Notes: generated by a model from the sequence alone, not told the origin. A stretch of 22,024 nucleotides of DNA from Baffinella frigidus (GCA_026770585.1 MU646304.1:980214-1002237), one strand, 5' to 3'; positions 8,964-16,775 are shown, counted from the first letter of the stretch. Made by a program: numbers and translations.

Positions 8964-11900
8964 GTCTCTCTCTCTGTCTCTCTCTCTGTCTCTCTCTCTG
9001 TCTCTCTATATCTCGTGTTAGTTGAGAGCATACGTGCCCGGGCGGGCTCGTGTCGTAAGGCGCAAAGACTTTTGTACCACTCAACTCAAGGCTCAAGGGC
9101 CTCATGTAGGACCTGCATCGAGATTAATAAAGAAGAAAAAGAACACGCGCCTGTGTCGAACTCTGCGCAGTTTCTAGTGTTCTGGGAAAGTTCCAACGCC
9201 AGCGCCTCTTGCGAACACAGAGTCATCGGCTTGTTAGTTTCCTGTCAAAAACTCCTGATCAGGGCCACGTGTCGTATTAGTTGAGAGGAGATGCGTCTGA
9301 GTCCGACTTCTGCTCCATACCACGCCAGAAGGCCCGAAACATCCACTTTTGATATATTTCAAGGGAAATGCCTTGCATTCTTAAGTCAACCACGCCAGAT
9401 CTCGCGCGGATAAGGTGTCAGTTTTCCTCGATCAATCCGGCGTGGTATGTCGTGCTTGCAACGTTTACACGCGCGTGAGATGAAGAGGGGACTCACAAAC
9501 AACGAACACGAACCTGATCCGTGTGTCGTATTATTTGAGAAGATACGAGCCTACCAGCAGACTCAACCGAGCCTCTTCAAAAAAGAGAAATCTCCTAGTT
9601 ATTTTCTCGTCAAAAACTCCTGATCAGAACCATTTGTCGCATTGGATGAGAGGAGAAGCGGCTACCAACAGACCCCGCCGTGCCTCTTAGCCCTTGGCTT
9701 TGACCCCCCCGGTTTGGTCTTGTCAATTTGACGAGATCGGAAACCAATTCCCCGGGGTTTGGTGAAAAATCCGACAACAATGTTATCTCAGAAAACGAGT
9801 TCTAAAACTCATTTTCTTAAGTCAATTCCCCTACAAATTCGTCAACTTATTCTTCACTCCCCGCATAAGTTGACAAATTTGTAGAGGAATTGACTTAAGA
9901 AAACGAGTTTTAGAACTCGTTTCCTGAGATAAAATGGGAGTGATACCGATCAGCCAACCCGAGTGAGGCAGAGCTACCACGCCAGAATGCTCGAGCGAAA
10001 CCGACGCCTTATCCACGACAGATCTGTCGTCATTGACTTAAGAATGCAAGGGGTTTCCCTTGAAAGATGTCAAACGTGGATGTTTCGAGTGCTCTGGCGT
10101 GGTGCTCTGGCGTGGTGGAGCCCGTCCCCTCGGCACGGATCCGCGAAAGGCGAACCACTCTTGCATCAGAAACGATAGTAATCAAGAAGAACAAGAACAA
10201 AGATAGGAATCAAGAGTAACCAAGAATAAGAATAATAATGATACTCAGAAGAAGAAGAAGAAGAAGAAGAAGAAGAAGAGAAAGCATCACATCCAACCCA
10301 ATAACTCCCGCGCGGCCCAAGGGTGCCTGTTCATGGGCCGCGCGGACCCAGACTCTAGCGCTATTGCGGAACACGCCTCACAAAATTGGTGAGAACAGAT
10401 AGACTGGTAACCACACAGCGGGCTTCGAAGGTATTTTCGGCCCAATGAGGCCACCATTCCGTCACCATATCCGTAGGACCCCCCCCTGTGTCCCTACGGA
10501 TTGCCTGCCGTGGGGTCCTAGGTCTGATTCGCATAAGGGTTCTTCAAAACCCCTTCGAAGGCCGCTGTGTGGAGAGGCAGACCTTGAAGAATCCAATGGT
10601 CGCGAGTGCGGCGAGGAAGCAGGCGAAGCAGTGCTCGTGCCCCGTGCCGTAATCGATCCGTGTCTTGTCTCCGAAGCTGCACCGCCACTTCCATTCAATA
10701 AACACGGCGAATTCCGCTCTATAAAAATCCAGAAATAAATGTTGACAACGTTCACTGGGAAATCCGACTTTCCACTCGAGAATGCAAGAGGGGGCTATTT
10801 ACATGTGGGGTTGTAAGCAATTGTACCAGGAAAGGGCATTCCGACCTCGCGACTGTGCAAATTGTGCAGAGTTCCGGGACCAATCAACGAAAATTACTAC
10901 ACACATACCCACTTTGAAAAGCACACCAGTTTTGAATAGGCCCCTCTAGCAATCTCGTGTGGTTATCGAGGAATTCGATGCAGAAAAACCCCGGCAAGAG
11001 AGATTGATAATTTATTGCCAAACAACCAGCGTCAGCGCCGCACATGCTACGCATTGTGCCACTTACTGTACCCCGTGTCGGCCGCTCATACGAGCATTTT
11101 CCGGATGGATTCTAACTCAACAATGTGCGACAGGGCAACGAGGAATCAAGCAGATCAGTGCTCGTGCCCAGTCCTGTAGTCGATCCGTGTCTTGTGGCCG
11201 AAGCTGTCATCGATGAATCGGTTAGGATATCCACGACCCGCCAATATTTTTTGAGAAATTTGACCTTACTTGGAAACCGCCCAATTTGTTGAGAAATTCG
11301 ATATAGCACCCCCCCCCCCAGTTTGCACCATGGCACGGTCGGAGTTCCTATCTTTGCGTTCCAACAGCGGCGCGATGGCACGCAACCCATCCCAGAGGAG
11401 AACAAAAACACTGTGAATGGAATAAGGGGTTCCATGCAATTCGGTGCATGGTCGAATTTTCTGTGTGTTATTTTTTCTGGAATGCGTTGAGTTTTTTCCT
11501 GGAATGTGTTGAGGCCGGGACCACACAGCAGGCTACGAAGGGATTTCCGGGCAGGAAATGCCCGAGTTCCCGTTACCTCATCCGTAGGAACCCCCCTAGG
11601 TTCCTACGGATTGCCTACCGTAGGGTCCCAGGTCCCAGGTCTTACCTGGGACCCAATCACTTAGGGGGTATTCAAAATGCCTTGGAAGTCCGCTGTGTGG
11701 GGGTGGGAAGGGGACCTGTTGATGAAGTAAGGCGCCAGCTCGATGGCTGCCGGGCGGATATGCTCCGGCAAGATCTTTTCAATCTGCGGAGAGAGGACCG
11801 CGCGGATGTTTTAATAAAGTGTGAACCGAGCCGCTGAGCATCATTTCTCGCACGAAACCATGGACCATTCCCCGAGGAATATTTCCACCAGGTTCCTGCC

Positions 11901-14644
11901 CGCGGCTGGACCGTCCCAGCATGGCAGCAGCAAACCATAACACTTATATGCGCCCGGGAAAATCAACTGCCAATGTAAATATATGTGACCAAGGTACTGA
12001 AGTAGGAATTGTAATTTTAGCACCAACCGAAAAATTACATATATCAGGTAACATTTCATCTACGGGTGCACCAGACAGAGTGGCAGCCGCAAGGAAGTCA
12101 CTCAGAAGGCTACGATTCACCCAATCACTCAGAAGGCTACGATGCACCCAACTCCCCAGATATCCGGGGGGTTCGTGACCATTCCCGGTTCAATCCGAAA
12201 AAGTATTTCTACATTTAGCATTCCGCGTGCCTTGCAGCTTCTGAGTGGGGCACGTTCGGCGTTCCCCGCAGCTTGTGAGGGGGACGTTAGGCGTTCTAAG
12301 TTCTGAGTTCTGAGTGGGGCACGTTAGGCGTTCCCCGCAGTCACACCACTCCAAAACATCACAACAGGTTACGGTCTCGTAACCTGTGCGTGCTATCGGA
12401 CGAATCCTGCCGGGATCAGGTACCGTCCCAGTAGACAACATGCCCGATGCAGGCAACGTATGTGAGGCTCTCGCTAGACACCCCCTGTGTCCTCTCCGGG
12501 AACATGGAGAAAGTCTAGCTCTGCCCGAGCTGTATTCTGGCTCGTCCCAACGGCTTTATATTCGCCCATGTGTACTGGATTGCTGCTCTCAAATACTTGT
12601 TCTTAAATACAAGGACACGCCTGAATAAAACTCAGGCAGAGCTAGTCTCTAATCACCCTTTTGTACTGAATTTAAGCTCTTAAATGCTTTTAGGGAACAG
12701 CCAACATAAAAACCAGGCATGCCTGGAATATGGAGAAAGTGCGAGTGGGAGGAGTACCAGGGCAGGGGTCTCCTTCACGATTCGCTCGAGCATCTACATG
12801 TATTTAATGCGGAGTCCAGATCAACTGAGGCAGAGCGAGGAATATGGCACGGTAAGCGTGAGGTTGTCACACGGTAGGGGTACAAAAGATTTTCCCCCCC
12901 ACAAGACACCTTTCCCGGGAAAGGTGAAAAGAGGCCGTCAACGAGCCTGCCGGGCGGGCCCGTCCCACCCGGGTCAGTGCTCATGCCCAGTCCTGTAGCG
13001 CTCCCACCCGGGTGGGAGGCCTACCAGAGCAGGGGTGTCCTTGACGATTCGCTCAATCCAGTCTCTGCTTTCGGGTTTGGGGTGTCAGGTGTTGGGTTTA
13101 GAATGTGGGGGGGGGGGGTTGGGGGTTGGGGTTTGAGGTTTGTGGTTTGGGGTTTGGGGTTTGTGGTTTGGGGTTTATTGTTTGTGGTGTTGGTTTCTGG
13201 TTTCTGGTGTATGGTTTATGGTGCAGGGTGTAGGTTGTAGGGTTCAACACGAATGCCCGGTTCCCGCAGCGCATCGGCTGCGCAATCGGCGGGATCTCAT
13301 CGATCCACTTGCCCACCACCTTCAGCAAGTCCATCACAACTATCCAACCTTAAAACCCAAACCCCAAACCCGTAATGATTCGTCTGGTTTCCACCCTGCA
13401 AAACCCTGGATTTCACAATTCTGGTGTCCAATAAATGTCATCTACATAATTTGGGGGTTGGAAGGTCGGAGGGTGGGGGGGGGGGGCGCACTTGAAGGCC
13501 CGGTTCCCGTAGCGCATCGGCTGCGCGATCGGCGGGATCTCATCGACCCACTTGCCCATCAGCTTCAGCACGTCGACCACCGCCTGGCACTCTGGGGAGA
13601 TGGGTCCGACGTCCTGCAGCCGCTTGCCCACGCAGCTGCCACCCGGGGGATGCGATCAGGTGTAGGTGGGAATACGATCAGGTGTAGGCAGAGTTGGGGT
13701 ACTTCGGGTGTGGCTGCGAACAACGTGTGCGAACACACTGCACACCCGCTGCCAGAGGGAATCATGATGTGCTCTGGTGTAGGGGGGACTTCAGGTGTAG
13801 GGAGGCTGGCGCTGTGGCTACGCACAAGGTGCACGAACAAGGTCCGACGTCCTGCAGCCGCTTGCCCACGCAGCTGCCAGCGGGGGGGGGTTGTTCAGGT
13901 GTAGGAGAGTGGGCGTGTGGCTACGAACAACAGGTGTGCGAACACGCGACGCACGAGGTGGCCGCCTGGCGGTGATTGCCCACTCAGTTGCCAGCAGGAA
14001 TTATTCCGTGCTCATGTGTAGGGAGAATTGAGGTGTGGAGACTGGAGCTGTGGCTACGCACACGGTGCACGAACTAAGTCCACCGTCCTGCAACCGCTTG
14101 CCCACACAGCTGGGTGTGGGAGGGAATGCGATCAGGTGTAGGGCACTGGGGGTGTGGCTACGAACAAGGTGACACACGAGATGGACAGGCCCCGCTCAGC
14201 GCGTTCCGCGCCAACATCGTGTGATGTCTGATCATTTCGTGTGAACTGGGCATCGTTTCTCGCTCCACGTGGATCAACATCCTGTGATGTCTCGATTCAC
14301 TCTCTTGCGTGTAATGCAGCGCTGCGTCAAATGTCACCTATGCGCGGGCCCAGAGGCTAGGGAGCACCTGTCGTTGACGTTTTGGGCGGGTGGTACACAT
14401 CCATTAACAAAGAGCCCAGTCTCACGAAAATGGTGAGACCAAATGAGACGGAAGCAGAGGTAGAGCACCTGTCGTTGAGCGAGAGGATGAATTCCTTGAC
14501 GATGCGGAAGGCCTCCCCTTGCTGGAAGCGCGTCAAGTCGTCCGGCACCCGGATCGCCTACCACCATCATACATCACCATCATAAATTACAATTACTGTC
14601 ACTGTTACCATCTATATCATCTGGACGAGAGAGAGAGGATAGAT

Positions 14645-14687
<43 letters not shown>

Positions 14688-15173
14688 GAGAGAGAGAGAG
14701 AAAGGGAGAAAGGGAGAGAGAGAGAGAGCGAGAGAGAGCCGCCCGCAACGCCATCAGGTTCAAGCGACACCCTCGCTCGGGTTGGCCGACTATTCTCAAG
14801 TTGACGTGAACTATTCTTCACAAGTTGTCGCGGATCACCTGTCACCGTCACCATCACCATCACCATCACTGTCACCAGAGCCGAAGGCTGGGGCACCAGT
14901 TTCCCGCCACATCCTACCTCTGCCTTACTCGGGCTGGCTGATTTTTCACATGTTGTCATTCTGGGGTTTCGGTGCAAATCCGTCACGTTTGGAGCAAAAA
15001 AGAGCCCGGGCTCACCAAATTGGTGAGGCTAAATATACTGAGACAAAGCTAGGACCTGTGCATTTGGGCTTCCGAGGAGGGGGGGGTGCTGGACGCACGG
15101 GGCAGACCTTGGTGGGTGTGCGGAGGTCGTAGGTCTTTGTAACGCCCGTGGCTGTGAGGACCGTGAGCTTCAT
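6126..15173 (-). CDS. PTPA: PTPA, protein phosphatase 2A activator (11 exons)
   Basis: PTPA (yeast Rrd/Ypa) activates and remodels the PP2A catalytic subunit in cytosol and nucleus, and has peptidyl-prolyl isomerase activity. Exons on the minus strand: 15173-15108, 14557-14469, 13635-13492, 13064-13025, 11783-11716, 10676-10583, 8866-8763, 8534-8429, 7761-7705, 7240-7146, 6201-6126. All introns are GT-AG and every junction agrees in phase, giving about 312 residues (family about 300-360). Visible hallmarks: VPDDLTRF (about 26-33), WVDEIPPIAQPMRYGNRAF (81-99), FGDKTRIDYGTGHE (137-150), LEPAGSHG (195-202), SLDDYQFIPFMWGSAQLIDH (205-224), ENSPMLNDISAVQSW (264-278), FPVMQH (297-302). The usual VWGLDD is CWSLDD here. 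The start ATG sits in GCCATG and is followed by MKLTVLTATG. The N-terminus is the least certain part. Short exons (40 and 57 nt) and introns holding transposons and exon copies are odd, but no disabling lesion is seen. Confidence 0.93.
6495..6687. mobile_element. 193-bp MITE-like insertion in PTPA intron 10
   Basis: In copy A TTGACAGTC is followed, after one A, by ATCGGCGGCAAGATCT. Here 193 bases intervene. The insert has imperfect inverted ends (CCCGCGACCGGACC versus inverted CCGCACCCGGACTG) and inner arms GAATACTACGTGTACAGG / inverted CCTGTAGTATTC. The paralogous empty site shows it moved in after the duplication, or was removed from copy A. Confidence 0.75.
7262..7580. repeat. PTPA intron 9, telomere-like repeat and unique sequence
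   Basis: GGGTTGAGGGTTGAG-type units fill 7262-7345. The remainder (about 7350-7580) shows no recognised feature. Open frames here on the plus strand have no domain and lie antisense in an intron. Confidence 0.6.
7581..7709. mobile_element. Introner-like MITE at the exon 9 splice donor, with 9-bp target duplication
   Basis: A 111-bp element (7590-7700) has inverted ends ACCTCTGCTT and, read inverted from the right, AGCTCTGCTCC, plus subterminal GCTCGTCC on both sides. It is flanked by GCACCTTCT (7581-7589) and GGACCTTCT (7701-7709), a target duplication matching at 8 of 9 bases. The right copy contains the 3' end of PTPA exon 9 and its GT donor (AAGAAG|GT on the minus strand). The element thus begins seven bases into the intron, and the duplicated donor lies on its far side. 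A relative lies at 12517-12643. A 9-bp duplication suits Mutator-like elements (8 bp would suit hAT). Confidence 0.75.
7770..8428. repeat. Large degenerate TTTAGGG array in PTPA intron 8
   Basis: Nearly the whole intron is GGGTTTAGGGTTTAGG with point variants (TTCAGGG, TGTAGGG, TTTATGG). The G-rich strand is plus, so the transcript carries CCCTAAA. The array comes within about ten bases of the exon 8 donor. It is interstitial, flanked by exons on both sides, not a chromosome end. Confidence 0.9.
8540..8757. repeat. Telomere-derived G-rich repeat in PTPA intron 7
   Basis: GGGTTTTGGG, GGGTTTGGGG and GGGTGTGGG units with poly-T and poly-G runs (8581-8605) fill the intron between exons 7 and 8. 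This is a more diverged member of the TTTAGGG-like family, again G-rich on plus. Confidence 0.75.
8889..9010. repeat. CTGT/CT microsatellite abutting PTPA exon 7
   Basis: (TCTG)n grading into (TC)n with TCTG interruptions. On the PTPA sense strand this is AGAC/AGAG, purine-rich, ending about 23 bases before the exon 7 acceptor. The Arg/Glu- or Cys/Leu-rich open frames across it are artefacts of the repeat. Confidence 0.95.
9318..9447. mobile_element. MITE, CCACGCCAGA family (Tc1/mariner-like), copy 1
   Basis: TA-CCACGCCAGA begins at 9318, and inverted CCGGCGTGG-TA ends at 9447. The interior includes CCTTGCATTCTTAAGTCAAC, also found inverted in the copy at 9975. The TA at each end suits a TA-target element. 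No transposase fits in 130 bp, so it is non-autonomous. Confidence 0.75.
9784..9931. repeat. 67-bp-arm foldback element
   Basis: The arm 9784-9850 (from TATCTCAGAAAACGAG) pairs with 9865-9931 with about four mismatches in 67, around a 14-base loop (9851-9864). The transcript would form a long hairpin. It lies in PTPA intron 6, next to the CCACGCCAGA MITE at 9975. The core TTAAGTCAATTCC resembles parts of that family. Confidence 0.9.
9975..10116. mobile_element. MITE, CCACGCCAGA family, copy 2
   Basis: It begins TA-CCACGCCAGAATGCTCG at 9975 and ends with GTTTCGAGTGCTCTGGCGTG, followed by a second short copy of the end (CTCTGGCGTGG to 10116). The interior carries TTGACTTAAGAATGCAAG, the reverse of the copy at 9318. 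Confidence 0.75.
10245..10282. repeat. (GAA)n microsatellite
   Basis: About 12 AGA/GAA triplets in PTPA intron 6. On the transcript strand it reads (TTC)n. Confidence 0.9.
10411..10572. mobile_element. MITE, CCACACAGC family, copy 1 (next to exon 6 donor)
   Basis: Ends are CCACACAGCGGGCTTCGAAG and inverted CTTCGAAGGCCGCTGTGTGG, 162 bp overall, with an inner palindrome around TCCGTAGGACC/GGTCC-type sequence near 10470-10500. The right end lies about nine bases into the intron from the exon 6 donor (10583). No clear target duplication is seen. Confidence 0.8.
10690..10960. repeat. Diverged copy of dispersed repeat in PTPA intron 5
   Basis: CACTCGAGAATGCAAGAGG, GGTTGTAAGCAATTGTACC and GAAAATTACTACACAC echo the order and wording of 305-480 and 6280-6400 in the PTPA 3' duplication. 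This is therefore a third or fourth member of a dispersed intronic repeat, not a gene. Confidence 0.5.
11119..11211 (-). pseudogene. Broken copy of PTPA exon 6
   Basis: The minus strand after a GACAG acceptor reads FGHKTRIDYRTGHEH, then a stop, then SA, another stop, and FLVALSHIV. It matches exon 6 (10583-10676) but has the invariant GTGHE glycine changed to Arg and two TGA stops. It lies in intron 5, upstream of the intact exon, so it is a decoy exon with a usable acceptor. Inclusion would terminate the protein. Confidence 0.85.
11521..11700. mobile_element. MITE, CCACACAGC family, copy 2 (near exon 5 donor)
   Basis: Ends are CCACACAGCAGGCTACGAAG and inverted CCTTGGAAGTCCGCTGTGTGG, 180 bp, with inner palindromes TCCGTAGGAACC/GGTTCCTACGGA and CCCAGGT/ACCTGGG. 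The right end lies about 15 bases into the intron from the exon 5 donor (11716). Confidence 0.85.
12089..12345. repeat. Short tandem duplications in PTPA intron 4
   Basis: CACTCAGAAGGCTACGAT is repeated at about 12099 and 12125. GAGTGGGGCACGTT followed by GGCGTTCCCCGCAG occurs twice (about 12242 and 12311). No coding meaning is seen. They illustrate the local tendency for tandem duplication. Confidence 0.7.
12517..12643. mobile_element. MITE related to the exon 9 donor element
   Basis: Ends AGCTCTGCC and inverted GGCAGAGCT, with GGCTCGTCC, ATTCGCCC and TGTACTGGATT inside in the same order as 7590-7700. AGTCT flanks both ends, but a 9-bp duplication is not clear. It lies within PTPA intron 4. 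Confidence 0.75.
12747..12787 (-). pseudogene. Second copy of PTPA exon 4
   Basis: The minus strand reads LERIVKETPAL followed by GTACTC, closely matching exon 4 (DWIERIVKDTPAL, 13025-13064). The donor is intact, but the acceptor end is altered, so the phase does not match exon 3. It could be an old duplicate or a disabled alternative exon. Confidence 0.7.
12971..13000 (-). pseudogene. Fragment of PTPA exon 6 inside intron 4
   Basis: CTACAGGACTGGGCATGAGC on the minus strand encodes YRTGHEH then a stop, nearly the same as the broken exon 6 copy at 11119-11211, including its Arg. It sits between two CCCACCCGGGT repeats (12964 and 13001), just downstream of the exon 4 donor. Confidence 0.7.
13065..13245. 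repeat. Telomere-like G-rich repeat in PTPA intron 3
   Basis: GGGTTTGGGGTGTCAGG and GGTTTGGGGTTTGTGG-type units, G-rich on plus. They begin right at the exon 4 acceptor and run to the partial exon 3 copy at 13251. Confidence 0.75.
13251..13337 (-). pseudogene. Partial copy of PTPA exon 3 (3' half)
   Basis: The minus strand reads VMDLLKVVGKWIDEIPP then IAQPMRCGNRAF and a GTGTTG donor-like site. This is the 3' half of exon 3 (13492-13635), with Tyr to Cys and Val to Ile changes. It lacks the 5' half and a phase-compatible acceptor, and its exit phase (0) does not fit exon 4. It may be a remnant of a mutually exclusive exon. Confidence 0.8.
13640..14190. repeat. Tandem repeat of about 240 bp carrying the exon 3 acceptor
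   Basis: The units contain CAGGTGTAGG, GTGTGGCTACGAACAA, GGTGCACGAAC and GCCGCTTGCCCACGCAGCTG in the same order. The last motif is the acceptor and first codons of PTPA exon 3 on the minus strand. It occurs intact at 13616-13640 (the real exon), at 13841-13879 and 14077-14112, and weakly at 13974-13995. Intron 2 is therefore built from repeated copies of the exon 3 start. Confidence 0.8.
14362..14478. mobile_element. MITE remnant at the exon 2 donor, flanked by duplicated donor
   Basis: GAGCACCTGTCGTTGA occurs at 14362-14377 and 14463-14478. The right copy is the end of PTPA exon 2 plus its GT donor. Between them is an 85-bp sequence ending AAGCAGAGGTA, which carries CTCACGAAAATGGTGAG and resembles the right half of the element at 14912-15054. 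The donor is therefore present on both sides of a transposon-like insert. The terminal inverted repeat is incomplete, so tandem duplication is an alternative. Confidence 0.6.
14632..14738. repeat. (GA)n microsatellite
   Basis: GAGAGA with AAAG and AGGG interruptions in PTPA intron 1. Arg/Glu- or Ser/Leu-rich frames through it are not genes. Confidence 0.95.
14912..15054. mobile_element. MITE, TCCTACCTCTGCCT family, copy 1
   Basis: TCCTACCTCTGCCTTACTC at the left end pairs with inverted AGACAAAGCTAGGA at the right. GGGCTCACCAAATTGGTGAG forms an inner hairpin. The same order of motifs occurs inverted at 20113-20249. It lies in PTPA intron 1. Confidence 0.75.
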
Positions 15174-15427
15174 GGCGCTTTTCGGCGAAGAGAGGCACAG
15201 CGGCGGCGGTGCGTCCTCCTCTGATCAACCACCCAACTCTTTTCAGGACGCCCGCGGTATTTTTTGAGGGCACGTGAAGTAGAGCGGCGGCAGGTGCATC
15301 TTCCTTTGCACAATCCAAACCACGCGACTGTTTTCAGGATTCCCGCGTGGGGTTTCCCACAAGATTCGGAAGTTTGTTTGGAAAGTGAGAGGTCGTCAGG
15401 AAGGGCTCAATTCTGAGGGCCGAGGGT

Positions 15428-16167
15428 TCAGGGCACAGATGACGTGGTCTGGGGCACTACTGTTGCCAGGTCGCGGTCAGGTTGATGATTTCGCGCACAC
15501 GGAGGGGGCAGGGGAGGAGGGTACAAAAACAGAGAGGGGTTACCTGCAAGTTGGGCCCAGGGCGCGGTGACCAGGCCCGGGGAACGCGGCGGAGTCAGCG
15601 GGGTCTGGCGTGGGGACCGCGCCACCTTCACCGGCGACGCCGGCGACATCGGCTCCGCCCCTGGCTTCATCGCCTTCGCTCTCGCTAGCTTCTCCTGTCG
15701 CCGCCCCGCCATCAGCGGCAGCACATGGGACGGGGGCGGGGAGCTCGGGATGGGGAAGCTGGGGGGTGCACGTACCTGCAGCTCTTGCTGGAGCTCCTCG
15801 GGCGTCTTTTGCTTGGACTCGCTCGCCCACGGAGCCTTCATGCTGGCGGGGGGCGCTTCTGCCAGAGATTCAGACGCACGCGACGTCAGATTCTCCCGCT
15901 GGAACGCAGGGCGACGCGGGTAGGGAGGGCGTTCACCGTGATCGTCCGCGGACCCCGCCGCGTTCTCCGACGACACCGGCTCCGCCCCTGGCTTCATCGC
16001 CTTCGCTCTCGCTAGCTTCTCCTGCAATCGCCCCGCCATCAGCGGGCGGGGAGTTCGGGCTGGTGAGCTGGGGGGTACACGTACCTGCAGCTCTTGCTTC
16101 AGCTCCTCGGGCGTCTTTTGATTGGATTCGCTCGCCCACGGAGCCTTCATGCTGGCGGGCGGCGCTT
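15428..16167 (-). CDS. Unrecognised gene with tandemly duplicated exon pair
   Basis: Two copies of an exon pair are visible. Exon A (16085-16167 and 15776-15858, both 83 nt, with TTTGCAG or TGGCAG acceptors and CAG|GTACGT donors) encodes APPASMKAPWASES followed by KQKTPEELQQELQ. Exon B (15937-16021, and 15694 down to about 15632) starts EKLARAKAMKPGAEP. A plus B in the first copy is 168 nt, a multiple of three, so units can be added without a frameshift. Short introns (63, 78 and 81 nt) separate them. Because the first is also a multiple of three, the frame reads through. The product would be a charged, helical, repeat-containing protein of unknown role. Two copies of an exon-B end lie upstream at 16225-16345. 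The 3' end is uncertain: the open frame stops at 15428. Confidence 0.6.
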
Positions 16168-16217
16168 CTGCAAACAGAGGGACGAAACGTCATAATCTGC
16201 CTGTGCGACGCGCGGGA

Positions 16218-16345
16218 GTTGAGGAGTTGCGAAGGATTTCACCCTGGCATCGCCAAACACCATCGCGAACGGTTGAGCGGGGGGACGGAGAGCGCAGAGG
16301 GGGTGTTACCCTGCTCGTCGCCAGGGACCATCGTAAACGGGTGAG
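16218..16345 (-). repeat. Tandem copies of an exon-B-like 3' end
   Basis: On the minus strand ACGATGGTCCCTGGCGACGA followed by GCAGGGTAAC, and GCGATGGTGTTTGGCGATGC followed by CAGGGTGAAA, are two about 80-bp units. Both resemble the end of exon B plus its donor at 15937. They extend the duplicated-exon array upstream. Confidence 0.6.
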
Positions 16346-16434
16346 AGCGGTACGACTGAGGACTCTAGAGTTGCGCCCTTCGCCGCTCGGTGCAGGGTAA
16401 AATATTTTAGAGCCGCCTTGGAGCGGACCTAGAA

Positions 16435-16640
16435 GTATTCTTAAGTCAACTTTACGATCTTGATGAATAAATCTGGTACAAAAATGTCTAATATGTATTT
16501 TATCATGTCAACTTTTGCGATAAAGGGTTATTCGGGATTGGCCGCAAGTCCCCTCCAGGGTGGGAAAAAAAAACAGGATCCTGAATCGTGGGTGTTCAGG
16601 GTGTTGTCCTGGCGAGACGTGGAAGCGTGGCACGCCAGAT
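16435..16640. mobile_element. Degenerate CCACGCCAGA-family element upstream of the DTW gene
   Basis: ATTCTTAAGTCAACTTTACG at 16438 matches the interior of the copies at 9318 and 9975. GTGGGTGTTCAGGGTG and GGCACGCCAGATAACCACG near 16600-16645 resemble the terminal repeat. It lies in the divergent spacer between the minus-strand gene (16167) and the DTW gene, so it may overlap their promoters. Confidence 0.45.
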
Positions 16641-16775
16641 AACCACGCGTGTTGCCCCCTTCCTCAGACACAGCTCCCCGTGTTAAAGTTCAGCACACGG
16701 CCCCAGTCCTTCCCCACGACGTCCGTCGCGACGCGGTTCACCAGCCGCATAAGGGCAGCGCTGCCCCTCGTCATC

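Noticed and set aside
8539-9284. Plus-strand frames rich in Gly/Trp/Phe or Cys/Leu/Ser
   Set aside because: They are translations of telomere-like and CTGT microsatellite repeats lying antisense to PTPA introns.
11859-11895. A 37-nt, phase-compatible candidate exon (NLVEIFLGEWSM) between PTPA exons 3 and 5
   Set aside because: The exon at 13025-13064 (DWIERIVKDTPAL) fits the same phase gap, matches the conserved Trp position of the family and has better splice sites. Its duplicate at 12747 supports it too.
14362-14377. Calling the exon 2 donor duplication a clean transposon target duplication
   Set aside because: The insert lacks a convincing left terminal inverted repeat, so ordinary tandem duplication of exon end plus element end is equally likely. 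Reported at lower confidence.
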